Position numbers and translations under genes: made by a program
The notes under the pieces: generated by a model
What the model saw: the letters and a program-made list of their open reading frames with translations, nothing else
The model's database searches: none
What the model was told of the DNA's origin: nothing
NCBI GenBank assembly: GCA_938015295.1
Contig: CALLQB010000085.1
Location: 1-44,028, forward strand
Length of the DNA stretch: 44,028 nt
Origin: an uncultured Acidimicrobiales bacterium
GTDB lineage: Bacteria; Actinomycetota; Acidimicrobiia; Acidimicrobiales; SHLQ01
Direction of reading: 5' to 3'
Shown here: in pieces, positions 28,757 to 37,496 of the stretch
Layout of the letters: the number at the start of each line of letters is the position of its first letter
Position numbering within the stretch: position 1 is the stretch's first letter

Positions 28757-29386
28757 CTACTTCGAGACCTTTTCGGCGAGGCCAGCGCCGATATCTCGAA
28801 GAAAGGGGATGGTGAGTTTTGGGTGGGTCTGTCGCATTTCTCGCAATGTAGCCGTATCCCATTGCCGCATCGAGGCGATTCCTACCGTTGATACCGACGC
28901 TGACGCCGGAACGTGTTCGCCCCGCACGAAACTCATCTCGCCGACCAGAACCGGCGCTTGTAGCCGGACCGAGTCAGCCGACGTGTCGACTCGCAGTTCT
29001 CCATCGATCAGCACACTCACCTGCGGCACTGCTTCGCCCGCGACGATGATCGTTTTGTCGGCGATCAGCTCACGTCCGAGATGCCAGAAGATCAAGAACT
29101 CCCGCTGACTCATCGAGGGGAAGAGCTTCTGGTGCACCATTTGTTGGCTGGGGTCCAGTTCGATGGGCTTGCGCTCGCGTAGCTGTTTCACGATTTGCAC
29201 GAGACTCATCGCCGCGAAAAGTGCATTCGCGGCGATGGTGATTGGGTTGTCGATCGATATGCCCCAAACAATGAAGCCGACGCTCGCACACACGAGCGTG
29301 ATCCTCAGCCAGAGTTCGTCGGAGATGAGCGGAGCGAGTACGTAGACCACGTACACCATCGCAAGCAGCACATCCGACGTATCCAT
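28757..29386 (-). CDS. Bacterial Popeye-domain (cyclic-nucleotide-binding-like) membrane protein
   Basis: A 209-residue protein with three N-terminal membrane spans (about residues 5-20, 24-45, 49-70) and a cytoplasmic domain of about 130 residues. The layout, LFPSMSQREF helix, VLIDGELRV strand, LVGEMSF turn, MRQWDTATL (the conserved Trp), then PFLRDIGAGLAEKV, matches the vertebrate POPDC topology block by block. POPDC proteins bind cAMP. The canonical CAP-type PRAA arginine is not seen here (VPASAS), so the ligand is unsure. GGAGGGAG precedes the ATG at 29386; an upstream start at 29605 has no merit. It is divergent from the MFS gene. Confidence 0.8.
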   Translation of the reverse strand: MDTSDVLLAMVYVVYVLAPLISDELWLRITLVCASVGFIVWGISIDNPITIAANALFAAMSLVQIVKQLRERKPIELDPSQQMVHQKLFPSMSQREFLIFWHLGRELIADKTIIVAGEAVPQVSVLIDGELRVDTSADSVRLQAPVLVGEMSFVRGEHVPASASVSTVGIASMRQWDTATLREMRQTHPKLTIPFLRDIGAGLAEKVSK

Positions 29387-29550
29387 TATTTCTCCCTCCG
29401 CCGCAGCGGGTTGCCGCTGTCGAGGAAACCTTACAGACCGGACACTGTTGGAGAAACCGGTCGGCATTGGCCATCTCGTTCCGGACGGTCGGTGACCCGA
29501 CGAGTTACTCTTCAACGCCTCCGAGCTGGTAAAGGTTTGGGAGGCTTCCC

Positions 29551-30828
29551 ATGACAACCTCTGCACCCGACCCACCTCGTCCAGAGGCCAGACCAGCGAA
29601 GCCAAAACTTTCCGATGCGGCGGTTGCGCTCAAATTGCCGCACTTTCGCCGGTTCTTTTTTGCCGCTTTGGCGTCGAGTAGCGGCTCGTGGCTGCAGGGT
29701 CTCGCCAGTCCATTTGTGATGTTCCAGCTCACTGAATCGGGAGCCTGGGTCGGGGCCAGCGTCTTTGCGATCATGTTGCCGATGGCCATTGTTGGGCCAT
29801 TGGCGGGCCCGCTCGCCGATCGAATTTCGCGCCGCCAAATCCTGTTGATCACGCAATCGATCTTGGCGGCGACAGCGTTCGGGTTTGCGCTGCTTTGGTG
29901 GACCGGTGTCCGCGAACCCACCACCTACCTAGCCATCATGATCGTCTACGGCACGGTAAACGGCTTCAACATGCCGGCCTGGCAGGCCTATGTATCCGAC
30001 CTCGTGCCGCGCGAATTGCTCACCAACGCCATCACGCTCAATTCGGCACAGTTCAACGCGGCCCGTGCGTTGGGTCCGAGCATCGGCGGCATCGTGCTCG
30101 CCGGACTCGGTCCCGGATGGGCATTCTTTGGTAACGCGATGTCGTTTCTTATTGTGGTGATGGTGCTGGTTTCGCTTCCGCCCACCACACCGTCGGGCGA
30201 TCGGAGCGAATCTCCGCTCACGCAGTTTGTCGAAGGTTGGCGATATGCCCGATCGGAGCGCGGGATCATGGTGGCCTACTTCGCTGCAGGAGCCGTCGGC
30301 CTGCTTGGCGGCACGCTCGCTCAGGTGCATCTTGTGCTCTTTGCTGAGCGGGTCTTTATGGTCGGCGAGTTCAAGTTTGGGTTGCTCGTTTCTGCCTTCG
30401 GACTAGGGGCGATCGTCATCACGCCATGGCTTGCCTCAATTGGCGCGGCAATCCCGGCATCACGTCGCCTGGTGGCCGGCATCGCCGCATACGGCATCGG
30501 CGAACTCGTGCTTTCCTCGACCACGATCTACGCGGTCGGCCTGCTGGGCGTCTTTATTGCCGGGTCGGCACATATGACGATGGCGACCACCACCAACAGC
30601 ACCGTGCAACTGATGGTGGACGAACGGATGCGAGGCCGGGTGATGTCGCTCTACCTGGTGGTGTTCACCCTCACGATGCCGCTCGGTGCGGTGATCGAAG
30701 GCCCGCTCGCCGATGCGTTTGGCCCACAAGTTGTGGTTGCAGGCATGGGAACCTTGTTGCTCTGCGCTGCAGTGCTGCTCACGTTCAACGGTCGAGCGGC
30801 GACCTTCGACGAACCGGTGGCGGCCTAG
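29551..30828 (+). CDS. MFS transporter, EntS/MFS_3-like
   Basis: A 425-residue transporter with about 12 spans, in the enterobactin exporter-like group: FRRFFFAALASSSGSWLQGLASPF first span, LADRISRRQILL loop 2-3 motif and DLVPRELLTNAITLNSAQFNAARALGPSIGG, which is strongly conserved in that group. The substrate is unknown; siderophore or drug export is typical. The ATG has GGGAGG upstream. The stop codon TAG is shared on the other strand: the convergent gene's stop lies in the same CTAG. Confidence 0.92.
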   Translation: MTTSAPDPPRPEARPAKPKLSDAAVALKLPHFRRFFFAALASSSGSWLQGLASPFVMFQLTESGAWVGASVFAIMLPMAIVGPLAGPLADRISRRQILLITQSILAATAFGFALLWWTGVREPTTYLAIMIVYGTVNGFNMPAWQAYVSDLVPRELLTNAITLNSAQFNAARALGPSIGGIVLAGLGPGWAFFGNAMSFLIVVMVLVSLPPTTPSGDRSESPLTQFVEGWRYARSERGIMVAYFAAGAVGLLGGTLAQVHLVLFAERVFMVGEFKFGLLVSAFGLGAIVITPWLASIGAAIPASRRLVAGIAAYGIGELVLSSTTIYAVGLLGVFIAGSAHMTMATTTNSTVQLMVDERMRGRVMSLYLVVFTLTMPLGAVIEGPLADAFGPQVVVAGMGTLLLCAAVLLTFNGRAATFDEPVAA

Positions 30829-31337
30829 AACGGATGCGCAGCCAGCTCGCGTGCATACTTTCGGCTGAGGACGGTTTCGAGGCCAAGCATCACCATGGCG
30901 GCGAAGAGCGCGGCCAACAAGAGTGACGTGCTGGAGCCAGCAGCGCCATACAGCGCACCACCGAGAATAACCAGTGGTCGAATGAACGTGCCTGGCCCGA
31001 GCACAAGCACGGTTCCCACGCTACGAACTTCGAGCGCTGGAGAGAAGTACGCGGCGAAGCCAATCGTGATGGCAGTCGCGAACGTCGCGTAGACCACAAG
31101 CATTCGTCGTCCCGCTTCTTCCAGTTCTGCAAAACTAAAGATGTCGAGAGCCATGCCGCCGAGCATGACGATGGCGAGCAGGACAAGCGCCGCCACTGCT
31201 CCCATCGCTCCGAGTCTGGCAGCCTCGATCTTCGCTGGCCGCTTTTCGATGCGACCGTCTCGCCCAGCGAACGCTCGAAACCCGGAGAAGGCGCCATCGA
31301 CCAACGCAAGCAGGCACAGCGCGACCGCGGTCATCAT
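30825..31337 (-). CDS. Small four-span membrane protein, unknown function
   Basis: A 170-residue protein with about four hydrophobic helices (MTAVALCLLALVDGAF, GAMGAVAALVLLAIVMLGGM, MLVVYATFATAITIGFAAYF, LLLAALFAAMVMLGLE). A family is not recognised; it is conserved-looking in length and charge pattern. The ATG overlaps the methyltransferase stop (ATGA), so the two are expressed together. The 3' end shares a CTAG with the MFS gene's stop. Confidence 0.78.
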   Translation of the reverse strand: MMTAVALCLLALVDGAFSGFRAFAGRDGRIEKRPAKIEAARLGAMGAVAALVLLAIVMLGGMALDIFSFAELEEAGRRMLVVYATFATAITIGFAAYFSPALEVRSVGTVLVLGPGTFIRPLVILGGALYGAAGSSTSLLLAALFAAMVMLGLETVLSRKYARELAAHPF

Positions 31338-32242
31338 GAGAGCCGCCTCGAAAGAGGACCAAGCGATTGCTTGTATGGCTCGACGAGCTCAGGGTTCATC
31401 CCGATTGCCGGCCGCATGACATTGAGCACCGCTAGCCGACGGCCAGTTGCGTCGAAAATGAGCGGCACCCAACCGGGTGCCCCGGATGCGATTGCGTCGA
31501 GAAGATCGGTATCGCTATGGGCTCGGAGCGCTGAACGCACTCCGTCGTGGCGGGCCAGCGGTTCGCGCATGCGGGCGCGGTGAAAGACCCAAGCACCTAA
31601 GGGGGTCAACCATGTCGGTGCAACATCGAAATGGAAGCATGCAGCTGCGCCCGCAGCGTGTTGCCGGGCGAAAAAGTCAGGAAGGTCTGGTCCGCGAAAG
31701 TGATGAATGACCCCCGACGATAGGTACACCGTGGCTGGCGTATCGAGCGCGAACGCGTCGCCGACCACAAACTTGCAGTCGAGGTCCTCGATCTCGGCCA
31801 AACGGCTAGCGGCTCGAAGCAAACCTTGGTTGAAGTCGAAGCCGATGATCTCGACATCGTCGCCCAACGAACCTGTGCTTGCGAAGTACCTCACGAGGTA
31901 GCCGAGCCCACAACCCACGTCGACCACTCGTTTAGGGCCATCGATGAGATCAAGAAATGGACGCACTAGTCGGCTAACCCGGTGCCCGTGCTGGACCTCT
32001 TCTGCCAAACGTTGCAGTTCGAGATGGCTGCGGAGTAGCACGCCGTCGACGCCACCGTCGTCGAAGACGCCCTCGCTCTGGGGGAGCTGGGCCAGTAGTC
32101 GCCGACTCGACGAAAACGGCGCATCGACGAGAGCGCTGCTTGCGTCAGCGACCTTCACGGGGCGGCGGCTGCCGTCGGCGCGGAAGTCGACGATGACGTC
32201 GGAGAGTTCCATCCACCGGTCCTGCCGTTCTGGCGCCACCAT
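31334..32242 (-). CDS. Class I SAM-dependent methyltransferase
   Basis: A 302-residue protein with a Rossmann-type methyltransferase core: VVDVGCGLGYLVRYFAS (motif I, residues about 115-131), VEIIGFDFNQGLL (motif II acidic residue), FVVGDAFAL (motif III) and VYLSSGVIHHF (motif IV). The first 90 residues are a separate segment. The target is unknown; the partner membrane protein hints at a lipid or membrane-linked acceptor, as inference. The ATG at 32242 has AGGAG close upstream. Confidence 0.88.
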   Translation of the reverse strand: MVAPERQDRWMELSDVIVDFRADGSRRPVKVADASSALVDAPFSSSRRLLAQLPQSEGVFDDGGVDGVLLRSHLELQRLAEEVQHGHRVSRLVRPFLDLIDGPKRVVDVGCGLGYLVRYFASTGSLGDDVEIIGFDFNQGLLRAASRLAEIEDLDCKFVVGDAFALDTPATVYLSSGVIHHFRGPDLPDFFARQHAAGAAACFHFDVAPTWLTPLGAWVFHRARMREPLARHDGVRSALRAHSDTDLLDAIASGAPGWVPLIFDATGRRLAVLNVMRPAIGMNPELVEPYKQSLGPLSRRLS

Positions 32243-32383
32243 CAACTCCTATCGGTCTCGAAGCCGAGGTATCGAGATCGGCGGCGCCAGTTCTTCGTCG
32301 GTCGAAGCGGCCAAACCGGGTCGGCGTCGAAACTTCGGTCCCCGTGTCGTAAGTTCGTAGCCAAACAACAGGGGGAAACGCAG

Positions 32384-34012
32384 ATGGGGTCAGAAACAAC
32401 GTCAGAGTTCGTGGCACGTCCTGATCAGGTTGAGTCCTTGACCTCCTCGCGTCCGGTAGGGCACGGACCGGTTCGGGCCTACGACTGGATAGCCGGTCAC
32501 GCGGCGCAGCGTCCCAACAAGGAGGCGCTGCGTGATTTGGGCAGCGAACGCAGCTTCACGTATGCCGAACTCGACCGCCGTATCGATGCGCTGGCAGCAC
32601 ACCTTGCGTCGATCGGGGTAGGGCGTGGCGACCGCGTCGGTGTGTTGGCGCACAACGGCGTCGAATTCTTCGATATCCAATTTGCCTGCGCGCGACGCGG
32701 CGCAATCTGTGTGCTGTTGAACTGGCGTCTCACCGTTAGCGAACTCGAGTACATCATCAACGACAGCTCTCCACTGTTGCTTGTCCACGACATCACGTTC
32801 GCGGAATCGGCCGAAGAGCTGCAGCGGCGCTGTGCAATCGGCGAGTTGCTGGCGATCGACGGTGGCGCCGCCGACAGCCCCTACGAACAGGCGTTGGCAT
32901 CAGCCGACGGTCAAGACGGCGGGCGGGCCGAACTGACCCATGACGACCTGATCACGATCATGTATACGTCGGGGACAACCGGTCTGCCGAAGGGGGCGAT
33001 GATCACCCATGGCATGAACTTTTGGAATGCGGTGAACCTCGGTATTCCGGGTGGGGTCGGACTCGACACGGTGCACTTGAACATCTTGCCGCTCTTTCAC
33101 ACCGGAGGTTTGAACTGCTACAGCAACCCAGTTCTTCACGCTGGCGGCACGGTAGTGATTCTCAAAACGTTTGAGCCGGAAGAAACGTTGCGAGTGTTGG
33201 GCGACCCGGCCCAAGGCATCACCCACTTCTTCGCCGTGCCTGCGCCCTACCAGTTCATGATGCAGCACCCAGACTTTGCCGATACCGACCTCTCGCGTTT
33301 GCGGGTTGCCGGTGTCGGCGGGGCGCCGTGCGCCCTGACGATTATGGAGAACTGGTTCGAACGGGGGGTGTCGCTCACACAGGGTTTTGGGATGACCGAA
33401 ACCAGCCCAGCGTGCATCTTCCTCGATCCTGGCGACGCGCTTCGCAAGATCGGATCGACGGGCAAGGTGCTGCTCCACACCGAAGCTCGCATCGTCAACG
33501 ATGCGGGCGACGATTGCGATGCGGACGAGATCGGCGAGTTGTGGGTTGCTGGCCCAAATATCACGCCCGGCTACTGGAACCGTCCCGATGCGACCGCCGA
33601 TGCCTTTGCAGGGCGTTGGCTCAAGACTGGTGACGCTGCCCGGATGGATGACGAGGGTTTCATCTTCATCGTCGATCGGTGGAAAGACATGTACATCTCA
33701 GGCGGAGAGAACGTGTATCCAGCCGAAATCGAAAATGTGCTCTATCAACTTCCCGAAGTTGCCGAAGCCGCGATCATCGGCGTGCCGAGCGACAAGTGGG
33801 GCGAGGTTGGGCTGGCAGTTCTGGCCCTCAAGCCTGACACGTCGATCGACCGCGCAACGGTGATTGAGCACTGCGTGACCCGTCTCGCGAAGTTCAAGAT
33901 CCCCAACGACATAGCGATCGTCGACGCACTTCCGCGCAATGCCACGGGCAAGGTGCTCAAACGCGAACTGCGGACGCAGTTTGTCGAAGCCGACGCACCC
34001 AAAATTTCCTAA
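32384..34012 (+). CDS. AMP-forming acyl-CoA synthetase (fatty acid/aryl-CoA ligase)
   Basis: A 542-residue ANL-superfamily ligase. ITIMYTSGTTGLPKGA is the P-loop-like motif A3, VSLTQGFGMTETSP motif A5, WLKTGDAARMDDEGF motif A7, VDRWKDMYISGGENVYPAEIEN motif A8, and the C-terminal PRNATGKVLKREL carries the catalytic Lys. It activates a carboxylic acid via acyl-AMP to its CoA thioester in the cytoplasm. The substrate (medium/long-chain or aromatic) is not determined. GGGGGAAA precedes the ATG. A short tandem duplication covers its stop codon. Confidence 0.94.
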   Translation: MGSETTSEFVARPDQVESLTSSRPVGHGPVRAYDWIAGHAAQRPNKEALRDLGSERSFTYAELDRRIDALAAHLASIGVGRGDRVGVLAHNGVEFFDIQFACARRGAICVLLNWRLTVSELEYIINDSSPLLLVHDITFAESAEELQRRCAIGELLAIDGGAADSPYEQALASADGQDGGRAELTHDDLITIMYTSGTTGLPKGAMITHGMNFWNAVNLGIPGGVGLDTVHLNILPLFHTGGLNCYSNPVLHAGGTVVILKTFEPEETLRVLGDPAQGITHFFAVPAPYQFMMQHPDFADTDLSRLRVAGVGGAPCALTIMENWFERGVSLTQGFGMTETSPACIFLDPGDALRKIGSTGKVLLHTEARIVNDAGDDCDADEIGELWVAGPNITPGYWNRPDATADAFAGRWLKTGDAARMDDEGFIFIVDRWKDMYISGGENVYPAEIENVLYQLPEVAEAAIIGVPSDKWGEVGLAVLALKPDTSIDRATVIEHCVTRLAKFKIPNDIAIVDALPRNATGKVLKRELRTQFVEADAPKIS

Positions 34013-34025
34013 GTATTTCCTAAGT
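34004..34025 (+). repeat. 11-bp tandem duplication over the ligase stop codon
   Basis: ATTTCCTAAGT occurs twice in direct succession (34004-34014, 34015-34025), identical. The first copy holds the final codons and TAA stop of the acyl-CoA ligase. Confidence 0.95.
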
Positions 34026-34030
34026 GGAGG

Positions 34031-34417
34031 TTACGCAGCCGAGGAGTCGTACTCCATCACGAGGGCGGGGTTGCCGCCAGGGTCTTCGAAGGCCAGAAGG
34101 TGGCCGACTCCGGGGATCGTTGATTTTTCCATCAGGATCTTGCCGCCGGCCGCCAGAACTCGCTCTCGAACCGTGTCGACACTTTCGACGCCGAAGGTGC
34201 ACTCGAAGCCCAGGGTTGGCGCATTGTCGAGAAGCTGTCGGCGCTGTTGAATCGCCCCCATCGGTGTTTCGCCAGAGGCATCGAGAATCTGCACGAAGCC
34301 GGCTTCGCCGTAGTCCCTGAACTGCCAGTCGAACACCGACCCGTAGAACGCCTGAGTGGCCTCGACATCGTCGGTGTTGATAGCGAAATGCGTCAATCGT
34401 GCAGTCATGACCTCCAT
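34031..34417 (-). CDS. VOC (glyoxalase fold) protein
   Basis: A 128-residue vicinal-oxygen-chelate protein: RLTHFAINTDDVEATQAFYGSVFDW opening unit, FECTFGVESVDTVRERVLAAGGKI second unit and the ending LLAFEDPGGNPALVMEYD. His in THFAIN and a later Glu could bind metal. Function unknown. Two starts are possible, the ATGs at 34417 and 34408; the former is used. Convergent with the acyl-CoA ligase (18-nt gap). Confidence 0.88.
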   Translation of the reverse strand: MEVMTARLTHFAINTDDVEATQAFYGSVFDWQFRDYGEAGFVQILDASGETPMGAIQQRRQLLDNAPTLGFECTFGVESVDTVRERVLAAGGKILMEKSTIPGVGHLLAFEDPGGNPALVMEYDSSAA

Positions 34418-34450
34418 ACTGCCACCCCCCACCCCCCCCAAACCCCACAC

Positions 34451-34495
34451 TCTCGTGACACCAGACGACAAGATTTGTCTCCTGGCGTCACGAGA
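34451..34495. repeat. 45-bp near-palindrome (long hairpin)
   Basis: Arm 1 (34451-34471) and arm 2 (34475-34495) are 21-bp inverted repeats matching at 18 of 21 positions, with a 3-nt loop (GAT). The outer nine bases TCTCGTGAC / GTCACGAGA pair perfectly. It lies between the divergent VOC genes. There is no trailing T-run like an intrinsic terminator. Confidence 0.93.
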
Positions 34496-34561
34496 TTGTG
34501 GTTTTGTCGGGGGGTACGCTGTTTGGCGGGGTCATCTCGCAGCTTGTAGAACGGAAATGGC

Positions 34562-34987
34562 ATGACACATCCGCGATTTCATCTGGCAATTCCTGTTTCC
34601 GACTTGACGGGGTGTCGGCACTTTTATGGCGACACGCTTGGCTTTCCCGAGGGGCGAAGCGATACCCACTGGGTCGACTTCGACATGTTTGGGCACCAGT
34701 TGGTCATTCACGAGGTGGCTGGCGGGCGGCCGTCCTCGGTTGCTGGAACGAATCCGGTCGACGGCGACGATGTACCGGTGCCACATTTCGGTGTTCTTTT
34801 GCCGCTCGAGCAGTGGGAACAACTGGCTCAACAACTCGTGGACGCTTCGATGGAGTTCGTGATCGACCCCCACGTCAGGTTCGCTGGCGAGAAGAGCGAA
34901 CAGCACACGATGTTTTTCCTCGATCCATCGGGCAATGCTCTCGAGTTCAAATCGTTCACCGACGACGATCAAGTTTTCAGCACGTAG
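34562..34987 (+). CDS. VOC (glyoxalase/dioxygenase fold) protein
   Basis: A 141-residue member of the vicinal-oxygen-chelate family: FHLAIPVSDLTGCRHFYGDTLGF first unit with its His, HQLVIHEVAGGRP and VPHFGVLLPLEQWEQLAQQL second unit with His, and the ending FFLDPSGNALEFKSF holding the Glu ligand. These are the His-His-Glu-type ligands of metal-dependent members, so a Mn/Fe/Zn enzyme is possible. Substrate unknown. Divergent from the other VOC gene over a region holding a 45-bp near-palindrome. Confidence 0.88.
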   Translation: MTHPRFHLAIPVSDLTGCRHFYGDTLGFPEGRSDTHWVDFDMFGHQLVIHEVAGGRPSSVAGTNPVDGDDVPVPHFGVLLPLEQWEQLAQQLVDASMEFVIDPHVRFAGEKSEQHTMFFLDPSGNALEFKSFTDDDQVFST

Positions 34988-35371
34988 CCCTAGGTGGGGG
35001 TGCGGCGGTGAGACGTCACGAGGGACGATCGCAACAAGCCCACCGCCGCACAGTTCGTGGCAATCACGGCTGTGCCGGAAAACCACGATCGATGAGTGTG
35101 CGTGTTGTACCTGTGAGTTTCCTGAGAAAGTCCAAGAAGAGACACACCGAATCGCCCGCGACGTTACGACCTCAACTGTGTCTGCTGGGCATTCTCGGAG
35201 CCGGCAAAGAGCACAGTCTCCAACTCGGATTTGGTTGCCGCAACGAAGCCGTTAGAGGTTGAGACTGCGTCGTAGACAACCGAGAGCAGCTTCTCAGTGT
35301 TTTCACAGGAAGAGCCTGTTCACTGGGACTAGCCAAACGGTTCGACATCGATTGAGGACTACAAAACGTCT
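34988..35371. other. 384-bp intergenic region upstream of the two-component genes
   Basis: No convincing gene. A perfect 11-bp inverted repeat GTGCGGCGGTG (35000-35010) / CACCGCCGCAC (35041-35051) with a 30-nt loop lies soon after the VOC stop and may be a terminator-like stem without a T-run. ACAGG-N5-CCTGT (35305-35319) lies about 50 nt before the response regulator. A short reverse-strand stretch (35164-35317) reads open without a start codon. TACAAA (35360-35365) ends 6 nt before the regulator's ATG and may be a -10 box. Confidence 0.6.
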
Positions 35372-36058
35372 ATGACGCAACGAATTCTAGTCGTCGAAGA
35401 CGAACCTGCGATTAGCGATGTTGTGTGCACCGCACTGCGCTACCAGGGATACTCGGTCACCCAGACCGATAACGGCACCGATGGGTTGCGGTTGGCAACC
35501 GACACCATCTTTGACCTGATTGTGCTTGACGTTTTGCTCCCCGGACTCGACGGGTATGAGGTCTGTACGCAGCTTCGCGACGCCGGACGGTTCTCGCCGG
35601 TGCTGTTTCTGTCGGCCTTGGGCGAAACGAGCGACCGGGTGAAAGGGTTGGTCGTCGGCGGCGACGACTATCTGGCAAAGCCCTTCAGCGTCGACGAGCT
35701 TACGTTGCGGGTTGCGGCAATTCTTCGACGCGGAGCAGCATCTACCGCGTCGGCCGACCAGCTGCGGGTTGGTGATCTTGTTGTCGACTTGCAGGCCCTC
35801 GAAGCGCATCGAGCGGGTGTCCGTCTCGACCTTTCGCCTACCGAATTTCGTCTGCTGCACTACATGGTCATCAATGCGGGAACGGTGCTGTCAAAGGCAC
35901 AAATTCTCGTGAATGTTTGGGACTACGACTACGACGGCAGCGAGAATGTGGTCGAGGTGTACATCGGGTATCTCCGGCGCAAGATCGACGATGGTCGGTC
36001 GGCGATGATCCATACGCGTCGCGGTATGGGCTACATCTTGCGCGAGCCCGAAGCGTGA
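35372..36058 (+). CDS. OmpR-family response regulator
   Basis: A 228-residue regulator. The receiver domain (1-115) has the acidic pocket VVEDEPA, the phosphorylated Asp53 in LIVLDVLLPG, Ser/Thr switch in FLSALGE and Lys in LAKPFS. A winged-helix DNA-binding domain follows (about 128-225) with the SPTEFRLLHYMV helix, VEVYIGYLRRKI recognition helix and HTRRGMGYIL wing. It should be phosphorylated by the kinase encoded next; target genes are unknown. Its stop overlaps the kinase start as GTGA. Confidence 0.96.
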   Translation: MTQRILVVEDEPAISDVVCTALRYQGYSVTQTDNGTDGLRLATDTIFDLIVLDVLLPGLDGYEVCTQLRDAGRFSPVLFLSALGETSDRVKGLVVGGDDYLAKPFSVDELTLRVAAILRRGAASTASADQLRVGDLVVDLQALEAHRAGVRLDLSPTEFRLLHYMVINAGTVLSKAQILVNVWDYDYDGSENVVEVYIGYLRRKIDDGRSAMIHTRRGMGYILREPEA

Positions 36059-37458
36059 GCGAGCGGAAACCGCCGGCCCTGCGGTGGCTGATGTTGTGGC
36101 CAACGCTTCTTGTTGTCATTCTGGGCTTCGCTGCTTTTGGTTGGTATATCGAGCGGAGCGTGGCGAGCGATCTCCTATCGACGGTCGACGAAGAACTGGT
36201 CCGCGCCGCGAACGCGCGAGGTCGACAGCGTGGTCGGCCACCCGGTGATGGGATCGCGGCTGATGGTTCCGATGGCACCGAAGTCGCAGCAGCCACTTCG
36301 CATCTTGAATTCTTGGTACTGCCGGGTGGCGAGGTTCGCACGGTTGCCGGTTCTGACCCCGATGTTCTTGGTATTGACATCCTCAAACTCCAACTCACCG
36401 CACATCCACAAACCGTCGGGAGCGACCCCCGCTTTCGGGTTGCAATAGACCGCGCCAGCGATGGGATACGGGTAACAGCGCTAAGCCTCGAAGAAGTAGA
36501 TCGGTCCGTTCGCCGGCTTCGGCGCGATCTCCTTCTTGGCGGGCTTACGATTCTCGCGATCGTGGCAGCTGTGGTGTGGTCGATCGCCACAATGGTGGCG
36601 CGGCCGGTGACCCGAATCGCAAAGACGATGTCGAAGGTGGCCGGTGGTGCCCTCGATACCCAAGTCGACCCACCGAGTGGTTCGAAGGAAACCTCTGAGC
36701 TTGCGTCCGGTCTTGACGAAATGTTGGGCCAACTTCGGCTCACCATCGACGAGCGGGAACAAGCTGCGACCGATGCCACGAAAGCGCGCGACAACATGCG
36801 GCGCTTTCTGGCCGATGCGTCACACGAGCTCCGTACGCCGCTCACTGCGCTGCGCGGTTACAGCGACCTTCACCAAAAGGGCATGTTGGCCGACGGCGAA
36901 GATCTCGATCGGGCGATGGCACGCGTGGGCAGCGAAAGTAAACGCCTCAGCAAACTCGTTGACGACATGTTGTTGCTGTCACAGTCACAGGACCGCTCGG
37001 CTGAGACGAACGAGGTTGGCGCGGTGGACGTTGTGGCTTTGGTTGGCGTGGTCGCCGCCGATCTGCGAGCCGCGTACCCCGGAGCTGACATCGTCACGGC
37101 GGCGAATAGCGGGGCTGCGATTCGCGTGGACGGTGTGGCCGATCGCCTCCACCAAGCGTTGCTAAACCTTGGCGCGAATGCCGTTCAGCATGGCGGCGGA
37201 TCGCAGGTCGAGTTTGTGGTGGAAAACCACGACGACGTCGCTGTCCGGGTGATCGACCACGGCGCTGGGATTCCAGAAGAGCTCGCCGAGCAGATCTTTT
37301 TGCCCTTCTTTCGTGCCGACGCATCACGTAGTCGGACGACGACGGGGGGTGCGGGCCTCGGTTTGGCGATCGCGTCGGAGATAGCCGCCGAGCATGGAGC
37401 CTCGCTTTCTCACGAGCAGACATCGGGCGGCGGAGCCACCTTTGTCCTCCGCTTTTAG
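36055..37458 (+). CDS. HAMP-containing sensor histidine kinase
   Basis: A 467-residue kinase. TM1 is about residues 11-31, an extracytoplasmic domain of roughly 120 residues follows, and TM2 is about 160-182. Then come HAMP (ARPVTRIAKTMSKVAGG), HisKA with the phosphorylated His in DASHELRTPLTALRGY, and HATPase with N-box NLGANAVQHGG, G1 DHGAGIPEE and G2 TTGGAGLGLAIA. The sensor domain is not recognised, so the signal is unknown. The GTG at 36055 overlaps the regulator's stop; a longer reading from 35917 is inside the regulator gene and rejected. Confidence 0.95.
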   Translation: MSERKPPALRWLMLWPTLLVVILGFAAFGWYIERSVASDLLSTVDEELVRAANARGRQRGRPPGDGIAADGSDGTEVAAATSHLEFLVLPGGEVRTVAGSDPDVLGIDILKLQLTAHPQTVGSDPRFRVAIDRASDGIRVTALSLEEVDRSVRRLRRDLLLGGLTILAIVAAVVWSIATMVARPVTRIAKTMSKVAGGALDTQVDPPSGSKETSELASGLDEMLGQLRLTIDEREQAATDATKARDNMRRFLADASHELRTPLTALRGYSDLHQKGMLADGEDLDRAMARVGSESKRLSKLVDDMLLLSQSQDRSAETNEVGAVDVVALVGVVAADLRAAYPGADIVTAANSGAAIRVDGVADRLHQALLNLGANAVQHGGGSQVEFVVENHDDVAVRVIDHGAGIPEELAEQIFLPFFRADASRSRTTTGGAGLGLAIASEIAAEHGASLSHEQTSGGGATFVLRF

Positions 37459-37496
37459 TTGTAGGTGCGGCCGAGGTTCACGCTGTCGCTGAGTTG

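Noticed and set aside
34498..35262. 254-codon plus frame overlapping the VOC gene and continuing into the intergenic region
   Set aside because: VOC motifs are in another frame; the tail after 35091 is Lys/Arg-rich with no family look.
35164..35317. Short reverse-strand open stretch that reads protein-like
   Set aside because: No start codon and a stop just upstream; too short to call a pseudogene without a homologue.
35917..36054. Upstream extension of the histidine kinase
   Set aside because: Would overlap the response regulator; GTGA overlap at 36055 and the first membrane span fit the shorter form.
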